64,000 bases of DNA from an uncultured Bradyrhizobium sp. (GTDB lineage: Bacteria > Pseudomonadota > Alphaproteobacteria > Rhizobiales > Xanthobacteraceae), in assembly GCF_947648125.1 (NCBI RefSeq), contig NZ_CANSMR010000006.1, positions 1 to 64,000 of the forward strand. The letters run 5' to 3'. Within the stretch, counting starts at the first letter, position 1. Every line of letters starts with the position of its first letter. The notes under the pieces are model-generated. The model saw only the letters and a list, made by a program, of their open reading frames with translations. It searched no databases and was not told the DNA's origin. Positions 1 to 9,627 of the stretch are shown in pieces. Position numbers and translations under genes: made by a program.

Positions 1-26
1 GCCCAGTCTCGCCGGGGAGAGCACGA

Positions 27-170
27 AGTAAGCCGTAACCCATCGCGCAGGGAAAAGCCGGAGTTCCCGGTTACACCTGTGGTCCTACCTCCCGCGTTTT
101 TTACTACGCGGGACCCATGGGTGCGATCGGCACCCGGCTTTCCCTGCGCCCTCTGCGAGAGGAGAGGGCG
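27..170. repeat. Highly structured dispersed-type repeat (multi-hairpin)
   Basis: Non-coding block built from nested inverted repeats. A 16-bp outer stem pairs 45-61 with 134-149, with one bulged base. Inside it are hairpins at 91-112 (CCCGCG/CGCGGG) and 119-135 (GGGTGC/GCACCC). A last hairpin lies at 147-170 (CGCCCTCT/AGAGGGCG). From memory, near-identical blocks recur downstream of genes in Bradyrhizobium genomes; that is recollection, not a search. It may be the 3' end of a transcript entering from the left. No protein-coding signal was seen. Confidence 0.6.
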
Positions 171-250
171 GAACGAAGAGCAAAGCTCGGGCAATTCATG
201 TCGCGAGAATGCTGACGTATGACTCACGGGCCGCGCCACACACTCACTGT

Positions 251-390
251 CGTCCCGGCCTAGTGCGCAATTGCGCACGGGGGCCGGGACCCATAACCAC
301 AAATGCCGATTGTTGTGCACCGTTGGAACGACGAGTCCCGCCAACTACAGCTGCTGCGGCGTATGGGTCCCGGCTTTCGCCGGGACGACG
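251..390 (+). repeat. Dispersed palindromic repeat, copy 1
   Basis: About 140 bp. The left arm (251-290) contains the perfect 16-bp palindrome GTGCGCAATTGCGCAC inside a GTCCCGGCC/GGCCGGGAC stem. The right arm (365-390) is a second hairpin, TCCCGGC-TTTC-GCCGGGA. The same element lies in the opposite orientation at 61293-61434. Short reading frames across it run through repeat sequence and have no ribosome binding site. The rest of 1-455 holds no recognisable gene. Confidence 0.75.
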
Positions 391-455
391 GATGGGGGCC
401 ATGCATTCCTCGTCGCCAGCCCCCAGCGATTGTTCAATCCTTGCGCAGCTGCATA

Positions 456-743
456 CTATTCCACCGCGGCCCCGACCGGCGGCCCGCCCGGCGGGCGGTG
501 CAGGAAGGTGATCGACGCATAGGCGCCGACCCAGGAACCGGCCGCTGCGAAGCCGACGTAGAGCCAGTTCTCGGTGTAGCTGATCACCGCATAGGAGGAG
601 AGCACGTACCAGACGCTGCTCCAGGTCGCAGCCGGCACGCGCTTGCGCGCCACGACCGCCGAGGTGAACATGACATAGACCGCGTCGGTCGCGGCGGTCG
701 CGAGGAAGACGCCGCCGGCGGTGAGGGGATCGATGGCAGCCAT
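456..743 (-). CDS. Small integral membrane protein, unknown function
   Basis: A 95-residue protein that is mostly hydrophobic. About three membrane segments can be drawn, roughly residues 8-30, 40-60 and 62-82, ending in a short proline/glycine-rich tail. The start is supported by AGGAG six bases before the ATG. It is divergent from the CoA-transferase gene, and the two share about 95 bp of promoter region. I do not recognise a named family. The dense hydrophobic pattern and good ribosome binding site make it a likely real gene, but its role is unknown. Confidence 0.6.
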   Translation of the reverse strand: MAAIDPLTAGGVFLATAATDAVYVMFTSAVVARKRVPAATWSSVWYVLSSYAVISYTENWLYVGFAAAGSWVGAYASITFLHRPPGGPPVGAAVE

Positions 744-838
744 TGCAACTCCTGTTCAGGTCGGTATGACGGTCGGGATCGGGCACCGCCATTCTGTCAT
801 CATGCTCGGGCAGAGAATAATCGCCAACAGGAATGCAC

Positions 839-2245
839 ATGCAGGGCATCCGTGAAATCCTTGCCGATATCTGGATCGGCGTCGGCGGCACACCGTCCGC
901 GCTCGATGCGGTCACGCTGACCGGCAGCGAGCCGCAATTGCCGTCGTCGTTTCGGGTCGCGGCCGCAGCGCAGGCTCCGATCGCCGCCGCCGGCCTTGCG
1001 GCGGCCGAGATCTGGAACGCCCGCACCGGCGAGATGCAGAAGGTCGCGGTCGACATGCGCCATGCCGTCGTCGAATGCCGCAGCGAGCGTTACCTGCGCG
1101 TCGACGACAAGCCGCCGCCGCCGGCCTGGGACAAGATCGCCGGCGTCTACCGTGTCCGCGACAACCGCTTCGTCCGTCTCCACACCAATTTCCCGCATCA
1201 CCGCGACGCCGTCTGCAAGGTGCTTGGCTGCAACGCCGAACGTGACGACGTCCAGGCGGCGCTGCTGCAATGGGACGGCGAGGCGTTCGAGACCACGGCC
1301 TACGCGGCCGGCGGCGTCGTCGCCTTGATGCGCTCTTACGACGAGTGGTCGGCGACGCCCCACGCCAAGGAGCTGGCAAAACTGCCGCTGATCTCGATCG
1401 AGAAGATCGGCGAGGCCGCGCCAAAGCCGTGGCCGGCGGGGAAGCGGCCGCTGGCCGGCATCCGTGTGCTCGACCTGTCGCGCGTGATCGCGGGTCCCGT
1501 CGCCGGCCGCACGCTCGCGGCGCATGGAGCCGATGTGCTCCTGATCTCCGGTCCCGACCTCCCGACGATCCCGTGGCTCACCATCGACACCGGCCGCGGC
1601 AAGCTGACGAGCTTCCTCGACTTGCGGAGCGAGGCGGGGCGGGGCGTGATGCGCGGTCTGGTCGCGCAGGCCGATATTCTCTCCCAGGGCTATCGCCCGC
1701 AGGCGATCGCAGGCCTCGGCTTCTCGGTGGAAGAGGCGGCGCGCATCAATCCCGGGATCGTTTATGTGACACTGTCGGCCTACGGTCATGCCGGATCGTG
1801 GGCCGAGCGCCGCGGCTTCGATTCGCTGGTGCAGACCACGACCGGCTTCAATCATGCCGAAGGGCAGGCGGCGGGTGTCGATGGACCGAAGGAACTGCCG
1901 GCCCAGATGCTCGACCACGCCACCGGATATTTCATGGCGTTCGGCGCAATGATGGCCAAGGCCCGCCAGGCGCGCGAGGGCGGCAGCTGGCACGTCCGGG
2001 TGTCGCTGGCGCAGACCGGGCGCTGGCTGTGGAATCTCGGCCGCCTCGACGGGGGCCTTGCAACCGAGGACCTAAAGGCGGACGCAGTGCGGCCCTTCGT
2101 CGAGCGGGTTCCGTCCGGTTTTGGTACGCTGAGTTCGGTCCAGCATGCGGCCGTTCTGTCGCGAACCCCGGCCTATTGGTCCCGTCCTGCCATGCCGCTT
2201 GGCAGCCATCCCCCGGAGTTTCCTGCCCCGGAGTTTCCCGGGTGA
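839..2245 (+). CDS. Class III (CaiB/BaiF family) CoA-transferase
   Basis: About 468 residues. The canonical CaiB fold signature begins near residue 205 (PLAGIRVLDLSRVIAGP, then AAHGADV), followed by the RRGFDSLVQ motif whose Asp is the expected catalytic residue that carries the CoA-linked anhydride in this family. The first ~200 residues form an extra domain that may be a duplicated or permuted CaiB-like half. CoA donor and acceptor cannot be inferred. The ATG at 839 is preferred to the one at 833, because CAGGA ends six bases before 839. Cytoplasmic, and apparently monocistronic. Confidence 0.8.
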   Translation: MQGIREILADIWIGVGGTPSALDAVTLTGSEPQLPSSFRVAAAAQAPIAAAGLAAAEIWNARTGEMQKVAVDMRHAVVECRSERYLRVDDKPPPPAWDKIAGVYRVRDNRFVRLHTNFPHHRDAVCKVLGCNAERDDVQAALLQWDGEAFETTAYAAGGVVALMRSYDEWSATPHAKELAKLPLISIEKIGEAAPKPWPAGKRPLAGIRVLDLSRVIAGPVAGRTLAAHGADVLLISGPDLPTIPWLTIDTGRGKLTSFLDLRSEAGRGVMRGLVAQADILSQGYRPQAIAGLGFSVEEAARINPGIVYVTLSAYGHAGSWAERRGFDSLVQTTTGFNHAEGQAAGVDGPKELPAQMLDHATGYFMAFGAMMAKARQAREGGSWHVRVSLAQTGRWLWNLGRLDGGLATEDLKADAVRPFVERVPSGFGTLSSVQHAAVLSRTPAYWSRPAMPLGSHPPEFPAPEFPG

Positions 2246-2395
2246 GACATTCTGTCGCCGTTGAGGTCGTCCAAACTTTCACAACAGGTGTTGCCGAAGT
2301 GTGATTTTTAGGTTGTTCGAAACGGCAATTCGGCACTATTAGCGCGCCGCTGGGGCTGCCCCGCCGGAAGCTGCAACATCGACCCGGCGGACCGC

Positions 2396-3643
2396 ATGCT
2401 GAAAGAGTTTACCAAGAGAGTGCAGAGCTTTAGACGCCCGCGTCTGCTCGTCACCGCGGCGGTGCTGGTGGCCGCCTGCGCGGGTGCCTATGGCTACACG
2501 CGTATCGGCGCAGAGAAGCAGAAGCCTTCGGAAGTCTCGAGCCAATCCCGCAAAGGGGGCGCGCGCTACACCCCGTCGGCAGCGGAGTGGGCCAGCCTGA
2601 CCTTCCAGACCGTCACGGAGCACACCTTCCGCTCCGAGCTGGTGACCGAGGGCAAGATCGGGATCGATGAGGACCGCTCGACCCCGGTCTACTCGCCCTA
2701 TACCGGGCGGGTGACCCGTCTGCTGGTGCGGCCGGGCGATGCCGTGGTGAAGGGCCAGCCGCTGTTCGTGATCGAAGCGGCCGACACCGTGCAGGCGCAG
2801 AACGACTACGTCGCCGCGATGACCGGCCTCAACAAGGCGCAGTCGGCGCTCGATCTGGCCCAGATCCAGGAGAAGCGCGCCAAGGATCTGTCTGAAGGCA
2901 AGGCGATCCCGCTGAAGGATTATCAGACTGCGCAGGCCGCGCTGGTGCAGGCGCAGAACGATGCGCGCTCGGCGCAGACGCTGCTCGAAGCCGCGCAGAA
3001 CAAGCTGCACATCCTCGGCTTCGGCGATGACGCCATCACGACGCTGCAGCAGAAGGGCCGCCTCAATCCGGAGACGACGGTGTTCGCGCCGATCGGCGGC
3101 ACCGTGGTCCAGCGCAAGGCCGGCCCCGGCCAGTATGTCTCGACCGGCGCCAGCGACCCGGTCTATGTGATCGGCGATCTCTCGACGGTCTGGCTGATCG
3201 CCTTTGTCCGCGAATCCGATGCCGACAACGTCGCGGTCGGGCAGGACCTCAGCTTCAGCGTGATGGCGCTGCCGGGCAAGGTGCTGAACGCGCGCGTCAA
3301 CTATGTCGCCGCTGCGATCGACGCGACCTCGCGCCGGCTCCTGGTCCGCGCCACCATCGACAACGTCGACAATCGGCTGAAGCCCGAGATGTTCGCCAAT
3401 GTGACACTGTATTCGAAGGGCGACCACCCGGCCGTCGGCGTGCCGAAACAGGCGCTGATCTACGAGGGCGATCAGGTTCGCGTCTGGGTCGCGAAGGCTG
3501 ACGACAAGACCATCGAGCTGCGCCAGATCAAACCCGGCCTCATCAATGGCGACCTCGTCGAGGTCGCCGGTAATCTCAAGCCGGGCGAGCAGATCGTGAC
3601 GAAGGGAAGCCTCTTCATCGACCGCGCCGCATCTGGCACTTAA
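2396..3643 (+). CDS. RND efflux periplasmic adaptor (CusB/CzcB-like membrane fusion protein)
   Basis: A 415-residue adaptor that would bridge the inner-membrane pump encoded next to an outer-membrane TolC-type channel. It has an N-terminal signal-anchor (about residues 18-35), a split lipoyl/barrel-sandwich domain (TGRVTRLLVRPGDAVVKGQPLF and later APIGGTVVQRKAGPGQYV) around an Ala/Gln-rich coiled-coil hairpin (about 135-215), then beta-barrel and membrane-proximal domains. It is 89 bp upstream of the pump gene and surely co-transcribed. No His/Met-rich metal-binding N-terminus is visible, so a metal substrate is not proven. Confidence 0.88.
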   Translation: MLKEFTKRVQSFRRPRLLVTAAVLVAACAGAYGYTRIGAEKQKPSEVSSQSRKGGARYTPSAAEWASLTFQTVTEHTFRSELVTEGKIGIDEDRSTPVYSPYTGRVTRLLVRPGDAVVKGQPLFVIEAADTVQAQNDYVAAMTGLNKAQSALDLAQIQEKRAKDLSEGKAIPLKDYQTAQAALVQAQNDARSAQTLLEAAQNKLHILGFGDDAITTLQQKGRLNPETTVFAPIGGTVVQRKAGPGQYVSTGASDPVYVIGDLSTVWLIAFVRESDADNVAVGQDLSFSVMALPGKVLNARVNYVAAAIDATSRRLLVRATIDNVDNRLKPEMFANVTLYSKGDHPAVGVPKQALIYEGDQVRVWVAKADDKTIELRQIKPGLINGDLVEVAGNLKPGEQIVTKGSLFIDRAASGT

Positions 3644-3650
3644 GACGCAT

Positions 3651-3684
3651 GATCCGGAAAAGGGGGGAACCGGCCTTCCGGATC
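3651..3684. repeat. Small palindrome between adaptor and pump genes
   Basis: GATCCGGA at 3651-3658 pairs with TCCGGATC at 3677-3684 around a GC-rich loop, just after the adaptor stop codon. It resembles a short intergenic palindrome that, from memory, is common in Bradyrhizobium. Its place inside an operon suggests a role in mRNA stability or a chance insertion; there is no T-run, so it is not a classical terminator. Confidence 0.55.
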
Positions 3685-3732
3685 GACCATGCTCATCAAG
3701 AAAAATCCTCACCGTTGAAAGTGCCGATCTGA

Positions 3733-6700
3733 ATGGATCGCCTCGTTGCCCTTGCCGTCAATCGCCGCTACTTGATGGTGGCCATGTTCGTCGCCGTCTT
3801 CATCGGCGGCCTGCTTGCGTTCAAGCAGCTCAACATCGAGGCCTATCCCGATCCGACCCCGCCGATGGTCGACATCGTGACGCAGAGCCCGGGCCTCTCG
3901 GCCGAGGAAATCGAGCGCTACATCACGATCCCGATCGAGACCCAGGTCGCTGGCATCAAGAACCTCAGGACCATCCGCACCATCTCGCTGTACGGCCTGT
4001 CCGACGTCAAGCTGCAGTTCTCCTTCGACTACACCTATGACGAGGCGCTGCAACAGGTGCTCAACCGCCTGTCGCAGCTTGCACCCCTGCCGGGCAATGT
4101 GCAGCCGGGCATCTCGCCAGTCAGTCCGATCGGTGAAATCTTCCGCTACCGGTTGAAAGGCCCGCCGAACTACAGCGTGCTCGACCTCAAGACGTTGCAG
4201 GATTGGGTGCTGCAGCGCCGCTTCCGGGCGGTGCCCGGCGTGATCGACGTCACCGGCTGGGGCGGCAAGACCAAGACCTACGAGATCCAGGTCGACTTCA
4301 ACAAGCTGGTCGCCAATGGCCTGACGCTGCCGCAGGTGCTGCAGGCGGTCTCCAACGCCAACATCAATGTCGGCGGCAACACCGTCAACATCGGCTCGCA
4401 ATCGGCCGTGGTGCGCGGCGTCGGCCTGATCCGCTCGATCGACGATCTCGCCAACACCATGATCTCGCAATCAGGCGGCAATCCGGTGCTGGTCAGGGAC
4501 GTCGGCGCCGTCACCATCGGCGAGAAGCCGCGGCTCGGCATCGCGGGCATCGACAATGACGACGACATCGTGCAGGGCATCGTGCTGATGCGGCGCGGCG
4601 AGCAGAGTTCGCCGACGATCGCCCGCGTCGAGCAGCTCGTCAACCAGATCAACAATTCCTCGGTTCTGCCGCCTGGCGTGAAGATCGAGCGCATCTACGA
4701 CCGCAAGGACCTGATCGATCTCACCACCCACACCGTGCTGCACAACATGGTGGTCGGCATCCTCCTGATCGTGCTGTTGCAATGGATCTTCCTCGGCGAT
4801 CTCCGCAGCGCGCTGATCGTCGGTGCGACGATTCCGTTCGCACTGTTCTTCGCCGTGATCATCCTGGTGCTGCGCGGCGAGTCCGCCAATTTGCTGTCGG
4901 TCGGCGCGATCGATTTCGGCCTGATCGTCGATGCCACCGTGATCATGGTGGAGGCGATCTTCCGCCGGCTCTCGCAGACCACCGCGCTGTCGGAGGCCGA
5001 GCAAAGCCACATCTCCGAAGACACGGTGATGGGCATGAAGAGCCACGCAATTTTGTCGGCCGCGGCTGACGTCTCCCGGTCAATCTTCTTTGCCGCCACC
5101 ATCATCGTCGCCGCGTTCCTGCCGCTGTTCACGCTGGGCGGTGTCGAGGGCAACATCTTCGGGCCGATGGCGCGGACCTATGCCTATGCCCTGGCAGGCG
5201 GACTGCTCGCGACGTTCACGATCACGCCGGCCCTGAGCGCGATCATCCTGCCGGCGCATATCCACGAAACCGAAACCTGGATCGTCAAGAAGCTCGACGC
5301 GATCTACCTGCCGGCGCTGAACTGGGCGATCGCCAATCGCAAGATCGTGATGGCCGGCGCCGCCGGCCTCGTGGTCACCACCATCATTTTCGCGCGCTTC
5401 CTCGGCCTCGAATTCCTGCCCAAGCTGGAAGAAGGCAATCTGTGGATCCGCGCCACGCTGCCGTCGACGATCTCGCTGCAGGAAGGCAATGCCTACGTCA
5501 ACGACATGCGGCGGCTGATCCGCAGCCGTCCCGAGGTGGAATCCGTGGTGTCGCAGCATGGCCGGCCCGACGACGGCACTGACGCCGCAGGCTTCTTCAA
5601 CGCCGAGTTCTTCGCGCCGCTGAAACCGGCCAGCCAATGGCCCGACACGCACGACAAGGAAGAGCTCACCGCGCAATTGCTCGCGCAGTTGCAGGCAAAG
5701 TTCCCCGGGGTCGAATTCAACTTCTCGCAGTACCTGCAGGACAACGTCTCGGAGGCGGTGTCGGGCGTGAAGGGCGAGAACTCGATCAAGCTCTACGGCA
5801 GCGACCTGCAGGCGTTGACCGACACTGCCAACAAGATCAAGGCTGTGCTGTCGACCGTGCAGGGCATCACCGACCTTGCGGTGTTCACCTCGCTTGGCCA
5901 GCCCACCATCCAGATCGACGTCGATCGTGCGCGCGCCGCGCGCTACGGTCTGGCGCCGGGCGATATCAATGCCACCATCAAGGTTGCAGTCGGCGGCGAC
6001 AGCGCCGGCGATCTCTATGAGCCCGGCAGCGACCGGCACTTCCCGATCATCGTCCGTCTCGCGCCGGAATATCGCAAGAGCGCGGAGGCGATCCAGAACT
6101 TGCGGATCGGGGTTGCGAATGCCAATGGCGGCATCACGCAGATCCCGCTGAGCGAAGTCGCCTCGATCAAGCTGATCTCCGGTGCTGCCTACATCTATCG
6201 CGAGCAGCAGGAGCGGTATCTGCCGATCAAGTTCTCGGTGCGTGACCGCGACCTCGGCAGCGCGATCCTGGAAGCGCAGCAGAAGGTCAACGAGCAGGTC
6301 CAGTTGCCGCCCGGCTCGCGTCTCGAATGGGTAGGCGAGTTCGGCAATCTGCAGGACGCCATCAAGCGGCTGTCGATCGTGGTGCCGATCAGCCTCGTGC
6401 TGATCGCGGTGCTGCTGTTCTTCAATTTCGGCTCGATGGTCGACACCATGCTCGCGATGAGCGTGATCCCGATGGCGATCTTCGGCGGCGTGCTCGGGCT
6501 CCTGATCTCGGGTATTCCGTTCAGCGTGTCGGCGGCGATCGGCTTCATCGCGCTGTTCGGCATCGCGGTGATGGACGGCATCATCATCCTGTCGCAGTTC
6601 AACCAGCTGATCGACGAGGGCTATGACCGGATGCGCGCGGTGATCCGCACCGGCGAATTGCAGCTTCGTCCGGTGTTGATGACCTGCGTCGTCGCCGGCA

Positions 6701-6867
6701 TCGGCCTGTTGCCGGCGGCGGTGTCGGAGGGCATCGGCTCGCAGGTGCAGAAGCCGCTCGCCATCGTCGTCGTCACCGGCATGATGCTGGCGCCGCTGGT
6801 GATCCTGATCACGCTGCCGGTCCTGATCTCCTCCTTCTCGCGCCGGCCGAAGGACAACGTTAGGTAA
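3733..6867 (+). CDS. RND efflux pump, CusA/CzcA (HME) family permease
   Basis: A 1044-residue inner-membrane proton/substrate antiporter of full family length. It has TM1 at residues ~12-30, a large periplasmic loop, TM2-6, a second periplasmic loop and TM8-12. The TM4 segment DFGLIVDATVIMVE keeps the two Asp and the Glu that define heavy-metal-type RND pumps, although the usual DGAVV is DATVI. It works with the adaptor gene just upstream and needs an outer-membrane channel; a TolC-like gene lies 1.1 kb further on in the other direction. The final 8 bp overlap the end of the convergent amidohydrolase gene. The substrate cannot be read from sequence. Confidence 0.9.
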   Translation: MDRLVALAVNRRYLMVAMFVAVFIGGLLAFKQLNIEAYPDPTPPMVDIVTQSPGLSAEEIERYITIPIETQVAGIKNLRTIRTISLYGLSDVKLQFSFDYTYDEALQQVLNRLSQLAPLPGNVQPGISPVSPIGEIFRYRLKGPPNYSVLDLKTLQDWVLQRRFRAVPGVIDVTGWGGKTKTYEIQVDFNKLVANGLTLPQVLQAVSNANINVGGNTVNIGSQSAVVRGVGLIRSIDDLANTMISQSGGNPVLVRDVGAVTIGEKPRLGIAGIDNDDDIVQGIVLMRRGEQSSPTIARVEQLVNQINNSSVLPPGVKIERIYDRKDLIDLTTHTVLHNMVVGILLIVLLQWIFLGDLRSALIVGATIPFALFFAVIILVLRGESANLLSVGAIDFGLIVDATVIMVEAIFRRLSQTTALSEAEQSHISEDTVMGMKSHAILSAAADVSRSIFFAATIIVAAFLPLFTLGGVEGNIFGPMARTYAYALAGGLLATFTITPALSAIILPAHIHETETWIVKKLDAIYLPALNWAIANRKIVMAGAAGLVVTTIIFARFLGLEFLPKLEEGNLWIRATLPSTISLQEGNAYVNDMRRLIRSRPEVESVVSQHGRPDDGTDAAGFFNAEFFAPLKPASQWPDTHDKEELTAQLLAQLQAKFPGVEFNFSQYLQDNVSEAVSGVKGENSIKLYGSDLQALTDTANKIKAVLSTVQGITDLAVFTSLGQPTIQIDVDRARAARYGLAPGDINATIKVAVGGDSAGDLYEPGSDRHFPIIVRLAPEYRKSAEAIQNLRIGVANANGGITQIPLSEVASIKLISGAAYIYREQQERYLPIKFSVRDRDLGSAILEAQQKVNEQVQLPPGSRLEWVGEFGNLQDAIKRLSIVVPISLVLIAVLLFFNFGSMVDTMLAMSVIPMAIFGGVLGLLISGIPFSVSAAIGFIALFGIAVMDGIIILSQFNQLIDEGYDRMRAVIRTGELQLRPVLMTCVVAGIGLLPAAVSEGIGSQVQKPLAIVVVTGMMLAPLVILITLPVLISSFSRRPKDNVR

Positions 6868-7828
6868 AGCCGTAGAGCCGTGCGGGATTGTCGACCAGGA
6901 TGGTCTTGCGCACCGCGGCGTCCGGTGCCCAGACCGGAAGCTGGTTGAGGAGGCGGCCGTCGTCGATCTGGTACAGCGGCGTGACGTCGGTGACCCTCTT
7001 GCCTTGGGGTGTCACCGAATCCGGATGCGGCCAGTCGGTGCCCCAGACGATGCGCTCGGCATTGGCCGCGATCAGCGCCTGGGCCAGCGGCGTGGCGTCG
7101 GCATAGTCGGGCGCGAGCCTGGAGGCGCGGTAGGCGCCGGAGATCTTGACATACGCCTTGCCGGATTTGACCAGCGCGAGCAGATCGTCAAAGCCCGGCT
7201 GGCCCGTGCCGAGCGCGGCCTCGGCGCCGCCGAAATGGTCGAACACCACGGGTACCGGCGCTGCCGCGACCAGGTCCTTGATCGCGGAGATCATGGTGAG
7301 GCTGGTGAACAACTGCACGTGCCAGCCGCGCGCCCTCATCCGCTCGATCGCGGCCGAGAAGCGCTGCCGGCCGACATTGGGATCGTTGACGCCGCCGGTC
7401 GCAAGGTTGAGGCGGATGCCGCGGAAGCCGGCCTTCTGCATGGCGTCGAGATCGCTCTCGCTGGTCTTGTCGTCGATCACGGCGACGCCGCGCGCCGTGG
7501 GACCGCGCGCTGTCATGCCGAACAAGGTCGACGAATTGTCGGGGCCGTAGACGCTCGGCGTCACGATCACCACGCGCTCGACATGCAGTGCCTTGTGCAG
7601 CGCGCTCATCTCTTCCGGCGAGGCCGGTTCCGGCGTGTAGAGGCGGCCGGCGAAGAACGGGAATTTCGTGGGGTCGCCATGGATGTGGGTGTGGCAGTCG
7701 CAGGCACCGGCGGGCATGTCGAAGCTTACCGGGGTGGATGGTTGCGATGCCTTGGAAAATGCGTTGCTGCTGGTCATGGTCACTCCCGCTGCGATGGAAG
7801 CCGCCATCATACTGCGTCGCGTCAGCAT
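6860..7828 (-). CDS. Exported amidohydrolase-2 family (LigI-like) metal-dependent hydrolase
   Basis: 322 residues. The N-terminus (MLTRRSMMAASIAAG) reads as a Tat-type signal with an RR pair, implying periplasmic location. The TIM-barrel domain has DCHTHIHG near residue 45, FDHFGG in the middle and GTDWPHPD near residue 265, the metal and catalytic positions of the amidohydrolase-2 family that includes 2-pyrone-4,6-dicarboxylate lactonase. Export is unusual for LigI itself, so the substrate is probably different. The start is supported by GGAGA about six bases upstream. Its stop overlaps the convergent pump gene by 8 bp. Confidence 0.8.
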   Translation of the reverse strand: MLTRRSMMAASIAAGVTMTSSNAFSKASQPSTPVSFDMPAGACDCHTHIHGDPTKFPFFAGRLYTPEPASPEEMSALHKALHVERVVIVTPSVYGPDNSSTLFGMTARGPTARGVAVIDDKTSESDLDAMQKAGFRGIRLNLATGGVNDPNVGRQRFSAAIERMRARGWHVQLFTSLTMISAIKDLVAAAPVPVVFDHFGGAEAALGTGQPGFDDLLALVKSGKAYVKISGAYRASRLAPDYADATPLAQALIAANAERIVWGTDWPHPDSVTPQGKRVTDVTPLYQIDDGRLLNQLPVWAPDAAVRKTILVDNPARLYGFT

Positions 7829-7966
7829 TGGACGTCTCCCTGCGTGCTCGGCTGTTATGCGCGTGATCCGCGCACCGGCATTATTGATGGCCGGCGGGGG
7901 CGGAGGTTATCGGCGGAGAGAGCGGGCGGAAAGGACCGGTTCGCGGTGCGAACAGTTCCGCAACGC

Positions 7967-9385
7967 CTATTGTCCCGACGGCGTGCGCAGGCCGTGCCAG
8001 GCGTCGCGCACCTGATGGTAGTGCACCTCGGGCAGATAGTCGGGCGTCTTGAGATTGAGCGTCTTGACGTCGAGGCGTCCGACCGCGCTGAGCAGCGTGT
8101 AGGACGCGATCACGCGGTCGCGCTGCGCGCCGATCAGCCGGGCCCGCGCCGTGATCAGATCCTGTTGAGAGTTGAGCACGTCGACCGTGGTGCGCTGGCC
8201 GCCGGCAGCTTCCTTCTGCACGCCGGCGAGCGCAACTTCCGCAGCCTTCACCTCGGACTCGGAGGCCGACACCGCGATCTTGGCGCCCTCATTGGCGACC
8301 CAGGCGCTGACCACGGCGGTCTTGGCCTGGTTGCGGACATGGTCCAGCACAAGCCGGCTCTGCGCCGCCACTTCCTTGGCCTGCCGGGTCTGCGAAGCCG
8401 CGGTGCCGCCGTCGTAGATCGGCTGCGTGACCTGGCCGATCACCGAGGCTTGGTCGGTCCCGAACGTACCGAGCGTCTGGTCGCTGTCGCGGCTGCGGCT
8501 GACGCTGCCCTGCAGGGTGACGTTCGGCATCAGGCTGCTCTCGGCGACGCGGATCGAGGTCGAGGCGACGTCGACGTCGTAGCCTGCAGCCATCACGGCC
8601 GGATGCTCGCGCACCGCAAGCGCGATCGAATCCTCGCGGCTGCGCGGCAGCAGCCGGTCGATGGTCTCGGCCGGACGCAATTGCGACGGCGCGCTGCCGA
8701 CCACCTGCGCATAGGTCGCCTGGCTGATCGCGAAGTTGACCTCGGCGGCGTTGAGATCGGACAGGCCGCGGTTGAGCCGGGCCTCCGCCTGCGCCGTATC
8801 GGTCGGCGTGACATCGCCGGCATTGAGGCGGCGCTGGGTGATCGCCTGGGTCTCCTTCAGGAAGGCGACGTTGGCGCGCTGCGCCTCGACCAGGGTCTGG
8901 TTGGCCAGCACGTTGGTGTAGGCGGTGACGGCGTCGAGCAGCACGCCCTGGCCGACATTGCGGAGGGCCTCGCGCCCCGACTGCACCTGCAACTCGGCGA
9001 CGCGGACACTGTTTGCGGTCTTGAAGCCGTTGAACAGGGTCTGGGTCACGGTGACCCCGATCTGCCAGGGCTTCAGCGTCGCGCCCTGGATCACGTTACC
9101 GGGCAGCTGGTCGCGCACGGCCTGCAGGCCGACCGAGAGGCCGGCGATGATCTGGGGCCGGTAACCGGCCAGCGCCTGCGGCACGTTCTCGTCGGTGGCG
9201 CGCTGCCGCGCCCGTTCGGCATTGAGCTGCGGATTGGTCTGATACGCCTTGACCAGGGCCTCCGGCAGGCTCTCGGCGCGGGCTGCGGTGGCAGTCAGCA
9301 GCGCGCATGTCAATGCGCCAAGGCCGATGCCCGACAAAAGCACGCGCCTCGCTACGTCGCCAATATCAGCGGCACGCCCAACCAT
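7967..9385 (-). CDS. TolC-family outer membrane efflux/secretion channel
   Basis: About 472 residues from the ATG at 9385. I chose it because it places a signal peptide (VARRVLLSGIGLGALTCALL ending TAARA) right at the N-terminus; a longer frame upstream adds a low-complexity leader with no signal. The mature protein has the two repeated helical/beta halves of TolC (SLPEALVKAYQTNPQLNAERAR, then a second repeat around SIALAVREHPAVMAAGYDVD). It would provide the outer-membrane exit duct for type I secretion or RND pumps; the RND pair at 2.4-6.9 kb is a candidate partner but is not in the same operon. Confidence 0.85.
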   Translation of the reverse strand: MVGRAADIGDVARRVLLSGIGLGALTCALLTATAARAESLPEALVKAYQTNPQLNAERARQRATDENVPQALAGYRPQIIAGLSVGLQAVRDQLPGNVIQGATLKPWQIGVTVTQTLFNGFKTANSVRVAELQVQSGREALRNVGQGVLLDAVTAYTNVLANQTLVEAQRANVAFLKETQAITQRRLNAGDVTPTDTAQAEARLNRGLSDLNAAEVNFAISQATYAQVVGSAPSQLRPAETIDRLLPRSREDSIALAVREHPAVMAAGYDVDVASTSIRVAESSLMPNVTLQGSVSRSRDSDQTLGTFGTDQASVIGQVTQPIYDGGTAASQTRQAKEVAAQSRLVLDHVRNQAKTAVVSAWVANEGAKIAVSASESEVKAAEVALAGVQKEAAGGQRTTVDVLNSQQDLITARARLIGAQRDRVIASYTLLSAVGRLDVKTLNLKTPDYLPEVHYHQVRDAWHGLRTPSGQ

Positions 9386-9627
9386 GTGATCCCGCAAACC
9401 AAAACCCCGGCAGTCCGCCTCCGCCGACGCCGTCGACACATCTACCTGTTTACGGGGCGGCGCCGCCACAGGCAAACCGCCGCGCCCCATCTGCACATCA
9501 TTTCGGCTGTTGTCTGTTGCCGGTTCGTCACAGGCGAGCGCAACCGTCATATGAAGTATAAGTTCGAACCGCCGGCCGCCGATTCAGCGATGCCGGTCAT
9601 CCACCGCCTTGCCCGGGTTCATCGCAG

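Noticed and set aside
209-920. Several overlapping frames on both strands across the first 900 bases
   Set aside because: They run through palindromic repeat sequence or antisense to the membrane-protein and CoA-transferase genes, are Arg/Pro-rich, and lack ribosome sites.
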